Shown here one piece after another: positions 1 to 9,267 of a DNA stretch of 64,000 nt (the first letter of the stretch is position 1; each line of letters begins with the position of its first letter). The notes beneath the pieces were generated by a model. The model had not been told where the DNA came from. It searched no databases and saw nothing but the letters and a program-made list of their open reading frames with translations. The stretch spans positions 62,001-126,000 of the forward strand of contig NZ_JBQCHS010000033.1 in assembly GCF_051954455.1 (NCBI RefSeq), given 5' to 3'. Source of the DNA: Pseudolysinimonas sp051954455 (GTDB taxonomy: Bacteria > Actinomycetota > Actinomycetes > Actinomycetales > Microbacteriaceae). Position numbers and translations under genes: made by a program.

Positions 1-351
1 CGGACCGGCGAGCTCGCCGAGGTCCTGAGCTGGGAGAAGAGCCGCGTCTCGCACCAGATCGCCCGGATGGAGGCCCGCGGGCTCGTCGAGCGCAGCGAAT
101 GCGTGGAGGACGGCCGCGGCACCTGGGTCACGCTCACCCACGAGGGGCGGCGCGCGACGCTCGGCGCCACCCGCGCCCACGCGGCGAGGCTCCGCGAGAT
201 GTTCTTCGACCTCCTCGCGGACGACGAGCGGGCCGCGTTCGGCGCCGCCGCGCAGCGCGTGCTCGACAAGCTGAGCGGCCCCGCGTGCGAGATCGCGGCG
301 GCGACCTACGACGAGGGCGCGATCGCCCGCGCCACGGCCACCACCGTCTGA
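1..351 (+). CDS. MarR-family transcriptional regulator, 5' end cut off
   Basis: The gene is open from the first base of the window in frame 1, so the start lies upstream. The visible 116 residues begin inside a winged helix-turn-helix: the segment LAEVLSWEKSRVSHQIARM is the recognition-helix region, followed by a wing (ERSECVEDGRGTWVTLT) and a C-terminal dimerisation helix. This is the MarR layout, in which a dimer binds an operator and responds to a small ligand or oxidant. Neither the ligand nor the regulated gene can be read here. The FAD oxidoreductase starts 40 bp downstream but has its own promoter-like box. Confidence 0.8.
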   Translation, partial: RTGELAEVLSWEKSRVSHQIARMEARGLVERSECVEDGRGTWVTLTHEGRRATLGATRAHAARLREMFFDLLADDERAAFGAAAQRVLDKLSGPACEIAAATYDEGAIARATATTV

Positions 352-378
352 CCCCTGGCCCGCGTCGTCCGCAGGCCC

Positions 379-384
379 TACTCT
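379..384 (+). promoter_or_regulatory. -10 box, leaderless-type, for the FAD oxidoreductase
   Basis: TACTCT lies 7 bases before the ATG at 392. There is no Shine-Dalgarno sequence, so transcription probably starts at or next to the start codon. Confidence 0.5.
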
Positions 385-391
385 CGGCGCC

Positions 392-1765
392 ATGGCCGAC
401 TTCGGCGACCTCGCGCGCACGGTGACCGCTCCCGTCCTGCTCCCCCACGACGACGGCTACGCCGCCGCCTGCACCGGCTTCAACACGGCCTACGTGCCCA
501 CCCCCGACGCCGTCCTCCGGCCCGCCGATGTCGACGACGTCGTCGCGGCCGTCCGCTTCGCCCGCGAGGCCGGGATCCCGATCCGCATCCTTGCGACGGG
601 GCACGGCGCCCACGCACGACCGGCGGGCGGTCTGCTGCTGAACCTCGGCGCATTCGACGACGTGCGGATCGATGCCGACGCTCGGACCGCGACATTCGGG
701 GGCGGGGTCATGTGGGGCCCCGTGATCGCCGCGGCCGCGGAGCACGGGCTCGCCCCGGTCACCGGGTCGTCGGCCACGGTCGGCGCCGTCGGGTTCCTGC
801 TCGGGGGTGGATTCGGTCCGCTCGCCCGCACCCTGGGCGCCGGCTCGGACCGGCTCGTCGCGGTCCGTGTCGTCACCGGCACCGGCGAGGTCGTGACGGC
901 CTCGGCCGACGAGAACCCCGACCTGTTCTGGGCGCTCCGCGGCGGCAAGGGCGGCCTCGGCGTCGTCGTGGAGGCGACCGTCCGACTGGTGGAGATGCCC
1001 GCGCTCTACGGCGGGGCGCTCTTCTTCGACGTCGCCGACGCGCCCGCGGTGCTCGACGGCTGGCTCGCCTGGGCGCGCGACGCCGACCCGGCCATCACGA
1101 CGAGCTTCGGCGTCGTCCGCTTCCCCGACCTCGAGCTCGTGCCGCCGCCGCTCCGCGGCCGCCACCTCGCGAACCTCAAGGTCGGCGTCGCGGCCGACCC
1201 CGCGACCGGCGAGCGCCTCACGGCACCGCTCCGCGCGTTCGCGCCCGTCGCGCTCGACGGCGTCGGCCCGCTCCCGCCGGCCGAGATCGCTCGGATCTCG
1301 AACGACCCGACCGAACCCGGCCCGGGATGGAGTCGGGGGTTCCTCCTCGGCTCCGCCGGCGACGGGTTCGGCCCCGCCCTCCTCGGCCTCGTCGGCTCCG
1401 GAACCTCGTCGCCCTTCATCGCGATGGAGATCCGGCACTTCGGCGGGGCGATCGCCGAGCACGCCGACAGCCCCGTCGGCGGTCGCGACGAGCCCTTCGC
1501 CGTCATGGTCATCGGCACGCCCGACCCGGGCCTGTTCGACGAGGTCCTGCCCGAGGCATACGCGGGTCTCCGCGCGGCGCTGACGCCGTGGATCGCGCCG
1601 ACGACGACGATCAACTGGCTCACCGAACCCGAGGATCCGGCGCAGTTCGCCGGCGCCTGGTCGCCCACCGACCTCGACCGCCTCGCGGCGGTCCGCCGGG
1701 CCTACGATCCCGACGGCGTCTTCCCCTACGGTCCGGCGCCGGCGGAACAGTCGTCGGGCGGCTAA
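392..1765 (+). CDS. FAD-binding oxidoreductase, berberine-bridge-enzyme type
   Basis: This 457-residue flavoprotein has a PCMH-type FAD domain. RILATGHG (residues 65-72) carries His71 at the position that binds FAD covalently in this family, and the second FAD loop is GGGFGPLARTLGAG. The C-terminal YDPDGVFPY segment (about residues 441-449) is the berberine-bridge-like motif. Family members oxidise alcohols or sugars with oxygen as acceptor; the substrate here is unknown. The ATG at 392 is supported by a -10 box and the absence of upstream coding. Its stop overlaps the stop of the convergent epimerase gene (CTAA at 1762-1765). Confidence 0.85.
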   Translation: MADFGDLARTVTAPVLLPHDDGYAAACTGFNTAYVPTPDAVLRPADVDDVVAAVRFAREAGIPIRILATGHGAHARPAGGLLLNLGAFDDVRIDADARTATFGGGVMWGPVIAAAAEHGLAPVTGSSATVGAVGFLLGGGFGPLARTLGAGSDRLVAVRVVTGTGEVVTASADENPDLFWALRGGKGGLGVVVEATVRLVEMPALYGGALFFDVADAPAVLDGWLAWARDADPAITTSFGVVRFPDLELVPPPLRGRHLANLKVGVAADPATGERLTAPLRAFAPVALDGVGPLPPAEIARISNDPTEPGPGWSRGFLLGSAGDGFGPALLGLVGSGTSSPFIAMEIRHFGGAIAEHADSPVGGRDEPFAVMVIGTPDPGLFDEVLPEAYAGLRAALTPWIAPTTTINWLTEPEDPAQFAGAWSPTDLDRLAAVRRAYDPDGVFPYGPAPAEQSSGG

Positions 1766-2763
1766 AGCCCCTCGAGCTCCTCGAGCAGCGCGCGCTCGTC
1801 GTCGTCGGACAGCCCGGCGCGGCGCTCGACCGGCCCCGTCCGCGCGGTCTCCCACGCAGCGCCGTCCCGCAGGGTCTCCTCGAGCGGGCGGCGGCGGAGG
1901 CCGAGCCGCTCGGCGCGGGTGGTGTCGTGGGAGCCGAGGGCGATGTGCTCGCCGCGCAGCCACAGGGGCAGCGATCGCGGGCCCGCCCAGTAGTCGACCC
2001 CGTGCTCCGCGAGCCAGTCCTCGTCGGCGGCGATCAGCTGCCCGCTCCAGCCGGCGACCCGCTGTGCGGTCGCGAGGTGCTCGGCCAGCGTGAGGGTCTC
2101 GCCGCCGACGTTCGCCGTCCCGGGGTGGCGGCGCTCGGCGGCATCGACGAGGAACGCGGCCAGGTCGCGCACGTCGATCACCTGCGTGAGGACCTCGGGG
2201 GCGTCCGGCACGAGCACCCGGCCCTCGGGGTTCGAGGGATGCGCGAACCGGGTCGGCCAGTACGTCGAGCGCTGCGACGCGTCGCCCGGTCCGCCGATGA
2301 GGCTCGCCCGGGCGACGAAGGCGCGGTCGTCGCCGAAGGCGGCGCGCACCGCCTCCTCGCACGCGACCTTCGCGGCGCCGTACTGCTCGGGGTCGGTCAT
2401 GAGATCGCCGGGGTAGGCCCGCAGGATGGGCGCCGACTCGTCGGCGTGCAGATCCGGGCGCGGCTCGTAGACGGAGCAGGTGGAGACGAAGACCCAGTGC
2501 CGAACGCGCTCCGCGAGCGACGCGATCGCGCCGCGCACGTGGCCCGGCTGACGCGAGACGTCCACGACGGCGTCCCACTCGGCTCCCGCCACCTCGTCGT
2601 AGGCGCCGAGCTCGTCGCGGTCGGCGCGCACGAACGCCGCGCCCTCCGGCACCGAGCCGGCGTCACCGCGGGCGAGGGCCGTGACCTCGTGCCCTCGCCG
2701 CAGCGCCTCGCGCACGATCTCGCCGCCGAGCCAGGCCGTGCCGCCGAGCACCAGGATCCTCAT
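1762..2763 (-). CDS. NAD-dependent epimerase/dehydratase family protein
   Basis: A 333-residue extended short-chain dehydrogenase. The N-terminus MRILVLGGTAWLGGEI is the Rossmann dinucleotide-binding loop, SFVSTCS-like serine/threonine residues follow near VFVSTCSVYE, and QYGAAKV supplies the YxxxK catalytic pair. The start at 2763 was chosen because the Rossmann strand begins there and a G-rich ribosome-binding site (GGGGG) precedes it; an upstream in-frame GTG/ATG would add 12 unlikely residues. A second, related epimerase lies at 22134. The substrate is probably a nucleotide sugar or related nucleotide-bound compound, but nothing nearby defines it. Confidence 0.85.
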   Translation of the reverse strand: MRILVLGGTAWLGGEIVREALRRGHEVTALARGDAGSVPEGAAFVRADRDELGAYDEVAGAEWDAVVDVSRQPGHVRGAIASLAERVRHWVFVSTCSVYEPRPDLHADESAPILRAYPGDLMTDPEQYGAAKVACEEAVRAAFGDDRAFVARASLIGGPGDASQRSTYWPTRFAHPSNPEGRVLVPDAPEVLTQVIDVRDLAAFLVDAAERRHPGTANVGGETLTLAEHLATAQRVAGWSGQLIAADEDWLAEHGVDYWAGPRSLPLWLRGEHIALGSHDTTRAERLGLRRRPLEETLRDGAAWETARTGPVERRAGLSDDDERALLEELEGL

Positions 2764-2811
2764 GCCCCCAGGCAACTCCGCGGCGCGACCGACGCGCAAC
2801 CCGCTCTGCTC

Positions 2812-3387
2812 TCAGCCGACGACGGGCTCGCCCTCCCACGCGCTCGGCGCCGCCTCGCGGGTCGACGGGAGCGCGTTGCGCGCGGTCCACTCGACGAGCC
2901 AGGCCGGCGCCGGATGCGCCGCGACGTCCTCGCCGACGATCACCCCGACCTCCTCGATCGGCACGACCCCGCCCGAACGGCGGAGGAACCGGCCCTCGAC
3001 GAACGCCCGCTCCCAGATCTGCCCGTCGACCACGAAGCGCTGTTCGATGTAGACGTGCTTCTCGCCGTAGCCGGCGATGCGGCTCTCGATGATGTAGCGC
3101 TGTCCGCGGGTCAGGGAGCGGCGGTACGCGATCGTCTGGCCGGTGACGACGGGATAGACGCCCGCCGCCTGCAGGCGCCGCCACGCGCCCGCACGCTCCA
3201 TGAGGTCGAGGCGCGCGTGGTCGAGCAGCGACAGGTAGACGCCGTTGTTCATGTGGCCGAGCTCGTCGATGTCGGTGAGCCCGACGCGGCCCGGCACGCG
3301 GCTCACGTCGTGCAGGCCGAGGGGCGCGCCGCGACGTGCGGCGAGGCGGATGCGGAGGAGGCGGAGGTAACGACGCAGCAGATCCAC
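2812..3387 (-). CDS. Hotdog-fold acyl-CoA thioesterase family protein (THEM6-like)
   Basis: A 191-residue protein. The segment DIDELGHMNNGVYLSLLDHA is the 4HBT/hotdog active-site region, with Asp and His/Asn residues and a long helix, and fits the actinobacterial thioesterase-like group related to mammalian THEM6. Family members hydrolyse acyl-CoA or acyl-ACP thioesters; the substrate is not predictable. The N-terminal 20 residues are basic and amphipathic (RRYLRLLRIRLAARR). The start is a GTG preceded by TAGGGT at a spacing of 6, consistent with a leaderless message. Confidence 0.75.
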   Translation of the reverse strand: MDLLRRYLRLLRIRLAARRGAPLGLHDVSRVPGRVGLTDIDELGHMNNGVYLSLLDHARLDLMERAGAWRRLQAAGVYPVVTGQTIAYRRSLTRGQRYIIESRIAGYGEKHVYIEQRFVVDGQIWERAFVEGRFLRRSGGVVPIEEVGVIVGEDVAAHPAPAWLVEWTARNALPSTREAAPSAWEGEPVVG

Positions 3388-3393
3388 CCGGCG

Positions 3394-3399
3394 ACCCTA
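3394..3399 (-). promoter_or_regulatory. -10 box, leaderless-type, for the thioesterase
   Basis: TAGGGT on the minus strand lies 6 bases before the GTG start at 3387. Confidence 0.45.
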
Positions 3400-3473
3400 G
3401 CCAGGAGCCGCGCGGAGGTGACGATCGCCTGTGGAACCGCACGACACCGGGCGCCGCGGGACGGCTCCGGTCG

Positions 3474-3479
3474 TAGCGT
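3474..3479 (+). promoter_or_regulatory. -10 box, leaderless-type, for the 56-residue acidic protein
   Basis: TAGCGT lies 6 bases before the ATG at 3486, with no ribosome-binding site between them. Its presence supports the reality of this very short gene. Confidence 0.5.
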
Positions 3480-3485
3480 CGCGCC

Positions 3486-3656
3486 ATGGCGAATCTCGAC
3501 GACGTCTCCCCCGAGCAGCTGCCGGGCGAGGAGAGCACGGACGCGGAGCAGCGCGCTGCGGAGCGCTCGACCGAGGGCACGGAGGCCGCCGAGGCGGCCG
3601 AGACGGCGAAGGGGCTCGACCGTCCCGACGGGCCGGACGGGTACTCGGGCGACTAG
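3486..3656 (+). CDS. Small acidic protein of unknown function
   Basis: A 56-residue open frame starting MANLDDVSPEQLPGEEST and ending PDGYSGD. It is strongly acidic, rich in Glu, Ala and Thr, has no cysteine and no hydrophobic stretch, and is probably disordered and cytoplasmic. It is too short for ordinary gene finders, but a leaderless-type promoter sits directly in front. Its TAG stop shares a CTAG tetranucleotide with the TAG stop of the convergent glycosylase, an arrangement also seen at another convergent pair in this window. I do not recognise a family. Confidence 0.6.
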   Translation: MANLDDVSPEQLPGEESTDAEQRAAERSTEGTEAAEAAETAKGLDRPDGPDGYSGD

Positions 3657-4591
3657 CGGGTGCGGTGGTCGGGGATCGTCAGCCGCGGCCCCCGGCGCTC
3701 GTATCCGACCCCGGACGCCTCCAGCAGCCGCACGACGCGGTGCCGGTGCCCGCGGAACGGCTCGAGCAGCTCCATCATCCCGTCGTCGTCGACGCGGTGC
3801 CCGGCGAGCGCCATGCCCACCTGCTTGCACAGGTGCAGGTCGCCGATGCTGACGGAGTCCGGGTCGCCGTGCGAGCGCTGCACCGTCTCGTGGGCGGTCC
3901 AGACGCCGATGCCGACGACCGTCCGCATCCGCCGGACGGCCTCCGCGGCCGGCATCGTCGCGCCCCTCTCGAGCGATTCCCCCACCCCCGTCGCGCGCAT
4001 GAGTGTGTCGGCGCGCTGCGGCGTCACACCGGCGCGGTACCACTCCCACGACGGGATGCGCCGCCAGACGACGGGCGCGGGCGGGATCCGCATGCCCTCC
4101 GGCGCCGGGCCGGGAGCCGGGGTGCCGTGCCGCCGCACGAGCACGCGCCAGGCGCGCATCGCCTCGAGCGCGGTGACCTTCTGCCCCATGATCGTCGGCA
4201 CGAGGTGGGCCAGCAGCCGGCCCGTGCGCGGCAGCCGCAGCCCCGGCAGCCGATGGTGCAGGTCGCGGACCACGGGATGCCGGCCCGCGTCGAATCCCGA
4301 GCGGTCGTCGTCCGCGCCGAGCAGCCGCGGCATCGCGTCGAGCGCGGCGCCCGCGCCCGGCCCCCACGCGGTGCCGGTGATGCCCTCGGACGACTCCGCG
4401 AGGCGCAGCGTCGCCGGGCCGTCGGGGGTCGCGAACGCCAGCCACCACGCGCGCCCGTCGCGTCGCGCCGTCGGGTCGCCGGGTCCGAAGGCGACCGGCG
4501 ACAGGGTGACGCCGAGGGCGAGGCGCTCGGCCGGACGGTAGACCGACCGCAGCGGCGCCGCCGGCGACGGGGCGTCGGCGGCGAGGGTCAT
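3653..4591 (-). CDS. DNA-3-methyladenine glycosylase-like protein (HhH-GPD, AlkA type)
   Basis: A 312-residue base-excision repair glycosylase. The C-terminal half contains the helix-hairpin-helix (VVGIGVWTAHETVQ) followed by SVSIGDLHLCKQVG, where the conserved Asp that activates deoxyribose cleavage is placed. The N-terminal part matches the AlkA mixed beta domain. Family enzymes remove alkylated purines from DNA. The start at 4591 is preceded by TACCGT at spacing 7. The gene is divergent from pfkA. There is no Ada-type partner nearby, so methyl-adaptive regulation is not indicated. Confidence 0.8.
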   Translation of the reverse strand: MTLAADAPSPAAPLRSVYRPAERLALGVTLSPVAFGPGDPTARRDGRAWWLAFATPDGPATLRLAESSEGITGTAWGPGAGAALDAMPRLLGADDDRSGFDAGRHPVVRDLHHRLPGLRLPRTGRLLAHLVPTIMGQKVTALEAMRAWRVLVRRHGTPAPGPAPEGMRIPPAPVVWRRIPSWEWYRAGVTPQRADTLMRATGVGESLERGATMPAAEAVRRMRTVVGIGVWTAHETVQRSHGDPDSVSIGDLHLCKQVGMALAGHRVDDDGMMELLEPFRGHRHRVVRLLEASGVGYERRGPRLTIPDHRTR

Positions 4592-4598
4592 GGCCCCC

Positions 4599-4604
4599 AC
4601 GGTA
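4599..4604 (-). promoter_or_regulatory. -10 box, leaderless-type, for the DNA glycosylase
   Basis: TACCGT on the minus strand lies 7 bases before the ATG at 4591. Confidence 0.45.
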
Positions 4605-4653
4605 ATCCGTGCGGGCGACCGCACCGGCGCGGACCGGGCATGATGGTCCCGAT

Positions 4654-5676
<1,023 letters not shown>

Positions 5677-5710
5677 GGCCGCCTCAGGCGGGGAGTGGCA
5701 CACTGACGTG

Positions 5711-6115
5711 ATGGACACCCTGTTCCTCGTCCTGGCCGCGATCTTCGCGGCACTCGCCGCGATCCTGCACGTCGTGATCTTCTTCATGGAGAGCGTTCTG
5801 TGGTCGAGGCCGACGATCTGGCGCCGCTTCGGCATCGGGTCGCAGCAGGAGGCTACGACGGTGCAGCCGATGGCCTACAACCAGGGCTTCTACAACCTGT
5901 TCCTCGCGCTCGGCACCGCGGTCGGGCTGCTGCTCCTCGTCGCGCCGCCGGTCCGGGAGGTGGGGGTCGGCATCGCGGCGGTGTCGCTCGCGAGCATGCT
6001 GCTGGCCGCGATCGTGCTCATCACGTCGAACCCGAAGCTCGCGCGCGCCGCGGTGACGCAGGGCATCACCCCGCTGCTGGCGCTCGTCTTCGGGGTGCTC
6101 TGGACCGTCGGCTGA
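5711..6115 (+). CDS. DUF1304 family integral membrane protein
   Basis: A 134-residue membrane protein with four hydrophobic helices. The first (TLFLVLAAIFAALAAILHVV) runs into the family-like HVVIFFMESVLW segment, and NQGFYNLFLALG follows near the middle, as in DUF1304 proteins. The biochemical role of this family is not established. A GTG lies directly before the ATG; I chose the ATG at 5711 because CACACT, a weak -10 box, ends 6 bases upstream. It follows pfkA by 34 bp on the same strand, so cotranscription is possible. Confidence 0.8.
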   Translation: MDTLFLVLAAIFAALAAILHVVIFFMESVLWSRPTIWRRFGIGSQQEATTVQPMAYNQGFYNLFLALGTAVGLLLLVAPPVREVGVGIAAVSLASMLLAAIVLITSNPKLARAAVTQGITPLLALVFGVLWTVG

Positions 6116-6131
6116 CCCGCGCCGGAGCGGG

Positions 6132-7493
6132 CTACGCGGCGGGCGTCGCGCGGGCGGCGGCCTCGGCGGCGGCCGGGAGCGCCTCCTCGATGCGCGAGAG
6201 CGCGGCGTCGTCGTGCGCCGCGGAGAGGAACCACGCCTCGAAGACGCTCGGCGGAGGGGCGACTCCCGCGTCGAGCAGCGCGTGGAAGAACGGCGGATAG
6301 CGGAAGGCGTCCTGTGCCCGGGCGTCGTCGTAGTCGCGCACGGGCTCGGCGCGGAACGCGGTCGAGAAGAGCGACCCCGCGTACGAGATGACGTGCGGGA
6401 CGCCCGCCGCGGCCAGCGCGGCATCGACGGCGTCCGAGACGCGCTCCGCCGCGACGTCCACCCGGTGGTACGCCGCGGCGTCGGCGAGCCGGAGCGTCGC
6501 GATGCCGGCGGCGACGGCGAGCGGGTTCCCGCTCAGCGTGCCCGCCTGGTACACCGGCCCGAGCGGCGCGAGCAGATCCATGAGTTCGGCCCGGCCGCCG
6601 AGACCGGCGAGCGGCATGCCCCCGCCGATGACCTTGCCGAAGGTGAACAGGTCGGGCGCCCACGGCTCGGCGTTGTTGTGGATGTTCTCCACCCCCCACC
6701 ATCCGGCGGGGCCGACCCGGAATCCGGTCAGCACCTCGTCGAGGATGAGGAGCGCCCCCTCCTCGTGCGCAAGCGCCGTGAGCGCCGCGTTGAACCCGGG
6801 GCGCGGTGTGAGGATGCCGGCATTGGCGCCCGCCGCCTCGGTGATGATCGCGGCGATCCGCCCGGGGTGCGCGGCGAACGCCAACCGCACCGCATCGAGT
6901 TCGTTGTAGGGCAGCACGAGCGTCTGCGCGGCGATCGGCTCCGGCACGCCGGCGGACCCCGGCAGGCCGAGCGTCGCGACCCCGGACCCCGACTCGGCGA
7001 GCAGCCCGTCCGAGTGCCCGTGGTAGTGCCCGGCGAACTTGATCAGCAGGTCGCGCCCGGTCGCTCCGCGGGCGAGGCGGATCGCGGTCATGGTGGCCTC
7101 GGTGCCGGTCGACACGAAGCGCATCTTCTCGATCGGGCGGAGCGTCGCCCCGCGTCGCGCGGTGATCGTCAGCCGGTCGATGACGAGTTCCGCGAGCTCC
7201 GCCTCCCCCTCGGTCGGAGCCCCGAACGACAGCCCCCGGCCCGCGGCCTCGCGCACCGCCTCGACGACCTCGGGATGCGCGTGCCCGAGCAGCGCCGGCC
7301 CCCACGACCCGACGAGGTCGACGTACTCGATCCCGTCGACGTCGGTGACATAGGCGCCGCGCGCCGACGCGATCGTGCGCGGCAGCCCGCCGACCGAGCC
7401 GAACGCGCGGACCGGAGAGTCGACTCCCCCGGGCAGCACGGCGCGGGCCCGCGCGACAGCGCGGTCGTTAGCGGTCCCGCCGTCCCCGTTCAT
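6132..7493 (-). CDS. hemL: Glutamate-1-semialdehyde 2,1-aminomutase
   Basis: A 453-residue PLP enzyme that converts glutamate-1-semialdehyde to 5-aminolevulinate, the second step of the C5 tetrapyrrole route. Diagnostic segments are GGVDSPVRAFGSVGG near the N-terminus, VLTGFRVGPAGWWG in the middle, and FTFGKVIGGGMPL, whose Lys forms the Schiff base with pyridoxal phosphate. The length is normal for the family. The ATG overlaps the hemB stop (ATGA at 7490-7493), so translation is coupled. It is the last gene of the long hem run. Confidence 0.97.
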   Translation of the reverse strand: MNGDGGTANDRAVARARAVLPGGVDSPVRAFGSVGGLPRTIASARGAYVTDVDGIEYVDLVGSWGPALLGHAHPEVVEAVREAAGRGLSFGAPTEGEAELAELVIDRLTITARRGATLRPIEKMRFVSTGTEATMTAIRLARGATGRDLLIKFAGHYHGHSDGLLAESGSGVATLGLPGSAGVPEPIAAQTLVLPYNELDAVRLAFAAHPGRIAAIITEAAGANAGILTPRPGFNAALTALAHEEGALLILDEVLTGFRVGPAGWWGVENIHNNAEPWAPDLFTFGKVIGGGMPLAGLGGRAELMDLLAPLGPVYQAGTLSGNPLAVAAGIATLRLADAAAYHRVDVAAERVSDAVDAALAAAGVPHVISYAGSLFSTAFRAEPVRDYDDARAQDAFRYPPFFHALLDAGVAPPPSVFEAWFLSAAHDDAALSRIEEALPAAAEAAARATPAA

Positions 7494-8473
7494 GCGCGGT
7501 TCCACCGCTCCGCCGCCTCGACGGCCCAGTAGGTCATGATCGCGTCGGCACCCGCCCGACGGATCGAGACGAGCGCCTCGTCGATGGCGCGCTCCCGGTC
7601 GATCCAGCCGTTCGCCGCCGCGGCCTCGATCATCGCGTACTCGCCGCTCACCTGATACGCCCACACCGGCACCGGCGAGACCGCCGCCGCATCGGCGAGC
7701 ACGTCGAGGTACGACATCGCGGGCTTCACCATCACGACGTCGGCACCCTCCTCCACGTCGAGCAGCACCTCGCGGAGGCCCTCGCGGCGATTGGCCGGAT
7801 CGAGCTGATAGGTGCGCCGGTCGCCGACGAGCGACGACTGAACCGCCTCCCGGAACGGTCCGAAGAACGCGCTGGCGTACTTGGCCGCGTAACCGAGAAG
7901 GACGGTGTCGGGATGCCCGGCCGCGTCGAGCGCGGACCGCACCTCGCCGACCTGGCCGTCCATCATCCCGCTGAGCCCGAGCACCTGCGATCCCGCCTCG
8001 GCCTGGGCGAGACCCATGTCGCGGTAGCGCGCGAGCGAGGCGTCGTTGTCGACCCGCCCGGCGGCGTCGAGCACGCCGCAGTGGCCGTGATCGGTGAACT
8101 CGTCGAGGCAGAGGTCGGTCTGCACGACGATCGCGTCGCCCGCCTCCGCGACCGCCGCGCGAGTGGCGACGTTGAGGATGCCGTCCGGGTCGGTCGCGCC
8201 CGATCCGATCGCGTCCTTGTGCTCCGGCACCCCGAAGAGCATGACGCCGCCGATGCCGGCGGCCGCCGCGCGCGCGATCTCGGCCCTCATCGAGTCGAGC
8301 GAGTGCTGGACGACGCCGGGCATCGACGAGATCGGCAGCGGCTCCGTCGCGCCCTCGCGGACGAACATCGGGAGGATGAGCTGCGCCGGGTCGAGGCGGT
8401 GCTGCTGCGCGAGACGGCGGAGGGCCGGGGTCGCGCGCAGGCGACGCGGACGGACGGCGGGGAACTGCGGCAT
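7490..8473 (-). CDS. hemB: Porphobilinogen synthase (5-aminolevulinate dehydratase)
   Basis: A 327-residue enzyme condensing two 5-aminolevulinate molecules to porphobilinogen. The Schiff-base lysines sit in KYASAFFGPF and MVKPAMSYLDVL. The metal-site segment reads DLCLDEFTDHGHCG: compared with the Zn-type E. coli sequence DTCFCEYTSHGHCG, the first and third cysteines are kept and the second is Asp, so it differs from both the classical Zn form and the Cys-free Mg form. The start follows the hemD stop by 17 bp, with a GAGGAGA-type ribosome-binding site in that gap. Confidence 0.96.
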   Translation of the reverse strand: MPQFPAVRPRRLRATPALRRLAQQHRLDPAQLILPMFVREGATEPLPISSMPGVVQHSLDSMRAEIARAAAAGIGGVMLFGVPEHKDAIGSGATDPDGILNVATRAAVAEAGDAIVVQTDLCLDEFTDHGHCGVLDAAGRVDNDASLARYRDMGLAQAEAGSQVLGLSGMMDGQVGEVRSALDAAGHPDTVLLGYAAKYASAFFGPFREAVQSSLVGDRRTYQLDPANRREGLREVLLDVEEGADVVMVKPAMSYLDVLADAAAVSPVPVWAYQVSGEYAMIEAAAANGWIDRERAIDEALVSIRRAGADAIMTYWAVEAAERWNRA

Positions 8474-8490
8474 GACGATCTCCTCGGGCT

Positions 8491-9267
8491 CTAGGACCGG
8501 GCGTAGTCGGCGAGCGCGTCGACGAGCGCGTCGGCGCTCCGCTCGTCGGCGATGACGTGCACGGTGAGTCCCGCGGCGCGCGCGTCGAACGCGGTGCGCG
8601 GCCCGATGCACGCGATGACGGTGCCGTCGGGCAGCGGCGCCAGCTGCGTCGCGATCTGCCGCGCGACACTGCCGGACGTCACGAGGACGCCGCGGATGCG
8701 GCCGGAGGCGACGTCGGCACGGATCTCGGGCGCGACCGGCACGCCGACGGTCCGGTACGCGGTGACGAACTCGACTGCGAAGCCCAGCTGCTCGAGCCCG
8801 GCGACGAGGGTCGGCTCGGCGATGTCGGACTGCGGGATCAGCACGCGCCCCCGGATGTCGCTCGCGGGCCACTCCTTCACGAGCCCGCGCGCGGAGTTGT
8901 CGCCCGTCGGCACGAAGTCGACGCGGTAGCCGGCGAGTGCGAGGGCCGCGGCCGTCGTCTCGCCGACGGCGGCGATGCGGGTCGACCCCGGCACGCGCGT
9001 GCTCTGGCTGACGAGCACGTCGACCGTCGTCGCGCTCGTGACGACGAGCCAGTCGTAGGCGCCCGCCCCGAGCTCCTGCAGCGCGTGGGCGAGCCGGGTC
9101 GGGTCCTCGGCGGAGGCGAAGTTGATGAGCGGCGCGACCACCGGCACGGCGCCGTACCGTCGCAGCGAGGCCGAGACGCCGTCGCCCCACGTGCCGCCGC
9201 GCGGAACGAGCACTCGCCACCCGGCGAGCGGCTTGTCGGCGGCCGGCTTGTCGGCGGCCGGGCTCAC
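8491..9267 (-). CDS. hemD: Uroporphyrinogen-III synthase
   Basis: A 258-residue protein that cyclises hydroxymethylbilane to uroporphyrinogen III. The family is poorly conserved; the two-lobed alternating alpha/beta pattern, with WRVLVPRGGTWGD at the start and VLVTSGSVARQIA plus CIGPRTAFDA later, and the position between hemC and hemB, support the call. The GTG at 9267 overlaps the hemC stop (GTGA). The N-terminus carries a doubled AADKP pentapeptide caused by a perfect 15-bp tandem duplication (9231-9260), outside the conserved fold. Confidence 0.9.
   Translation of the reverse strand: MSPAADKPAADKPLAGWRVLVPRGGTWGDGVSASLRRYGAVPVVAPLINFASAEDPTRLAHALQELGAGAYDWLVVTSATTVDVLVSQSTRVPGSTRIAAVGETTAAALALAGYRVDFVPTGDNSARGLVKEWPASDIRGRVLIPQSDIAEPTLVAGLEQLGFAVEFVTAYRTVGVPVAPEIRADVASGRIRGVLVTSGSVARQIATQLAPLPDGTVIACIGPRTAFDARAAGLTVHVIADERSADALVDALADYARS
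9231..9260. repeat. Perfect 15-bp tandem duplication inside hemD
   Basis: GCTTGTCGGCGGCCG occurs twice head to tail. It is in frame and doubles five residues at the extreme N-terminus of HemD. Confidence 0.9.

Noticed and set aside
134..2578. Very long minus-strand open frame opposite the FAD oxidoreductase and in the epimerase region
   Set aside because: It is Arg/Ala/Gly-rich without any family motif and is a by-product of extreme third-position GC; the genes at 392 and 1762 explain the DNA.
6132..8669. Apparent 845-residue fused protein ending in HemL
   Set aside because: Only the last 453 residues are HemL. The leading part is the wrong frame of hemB, which has its own complete coding frame.
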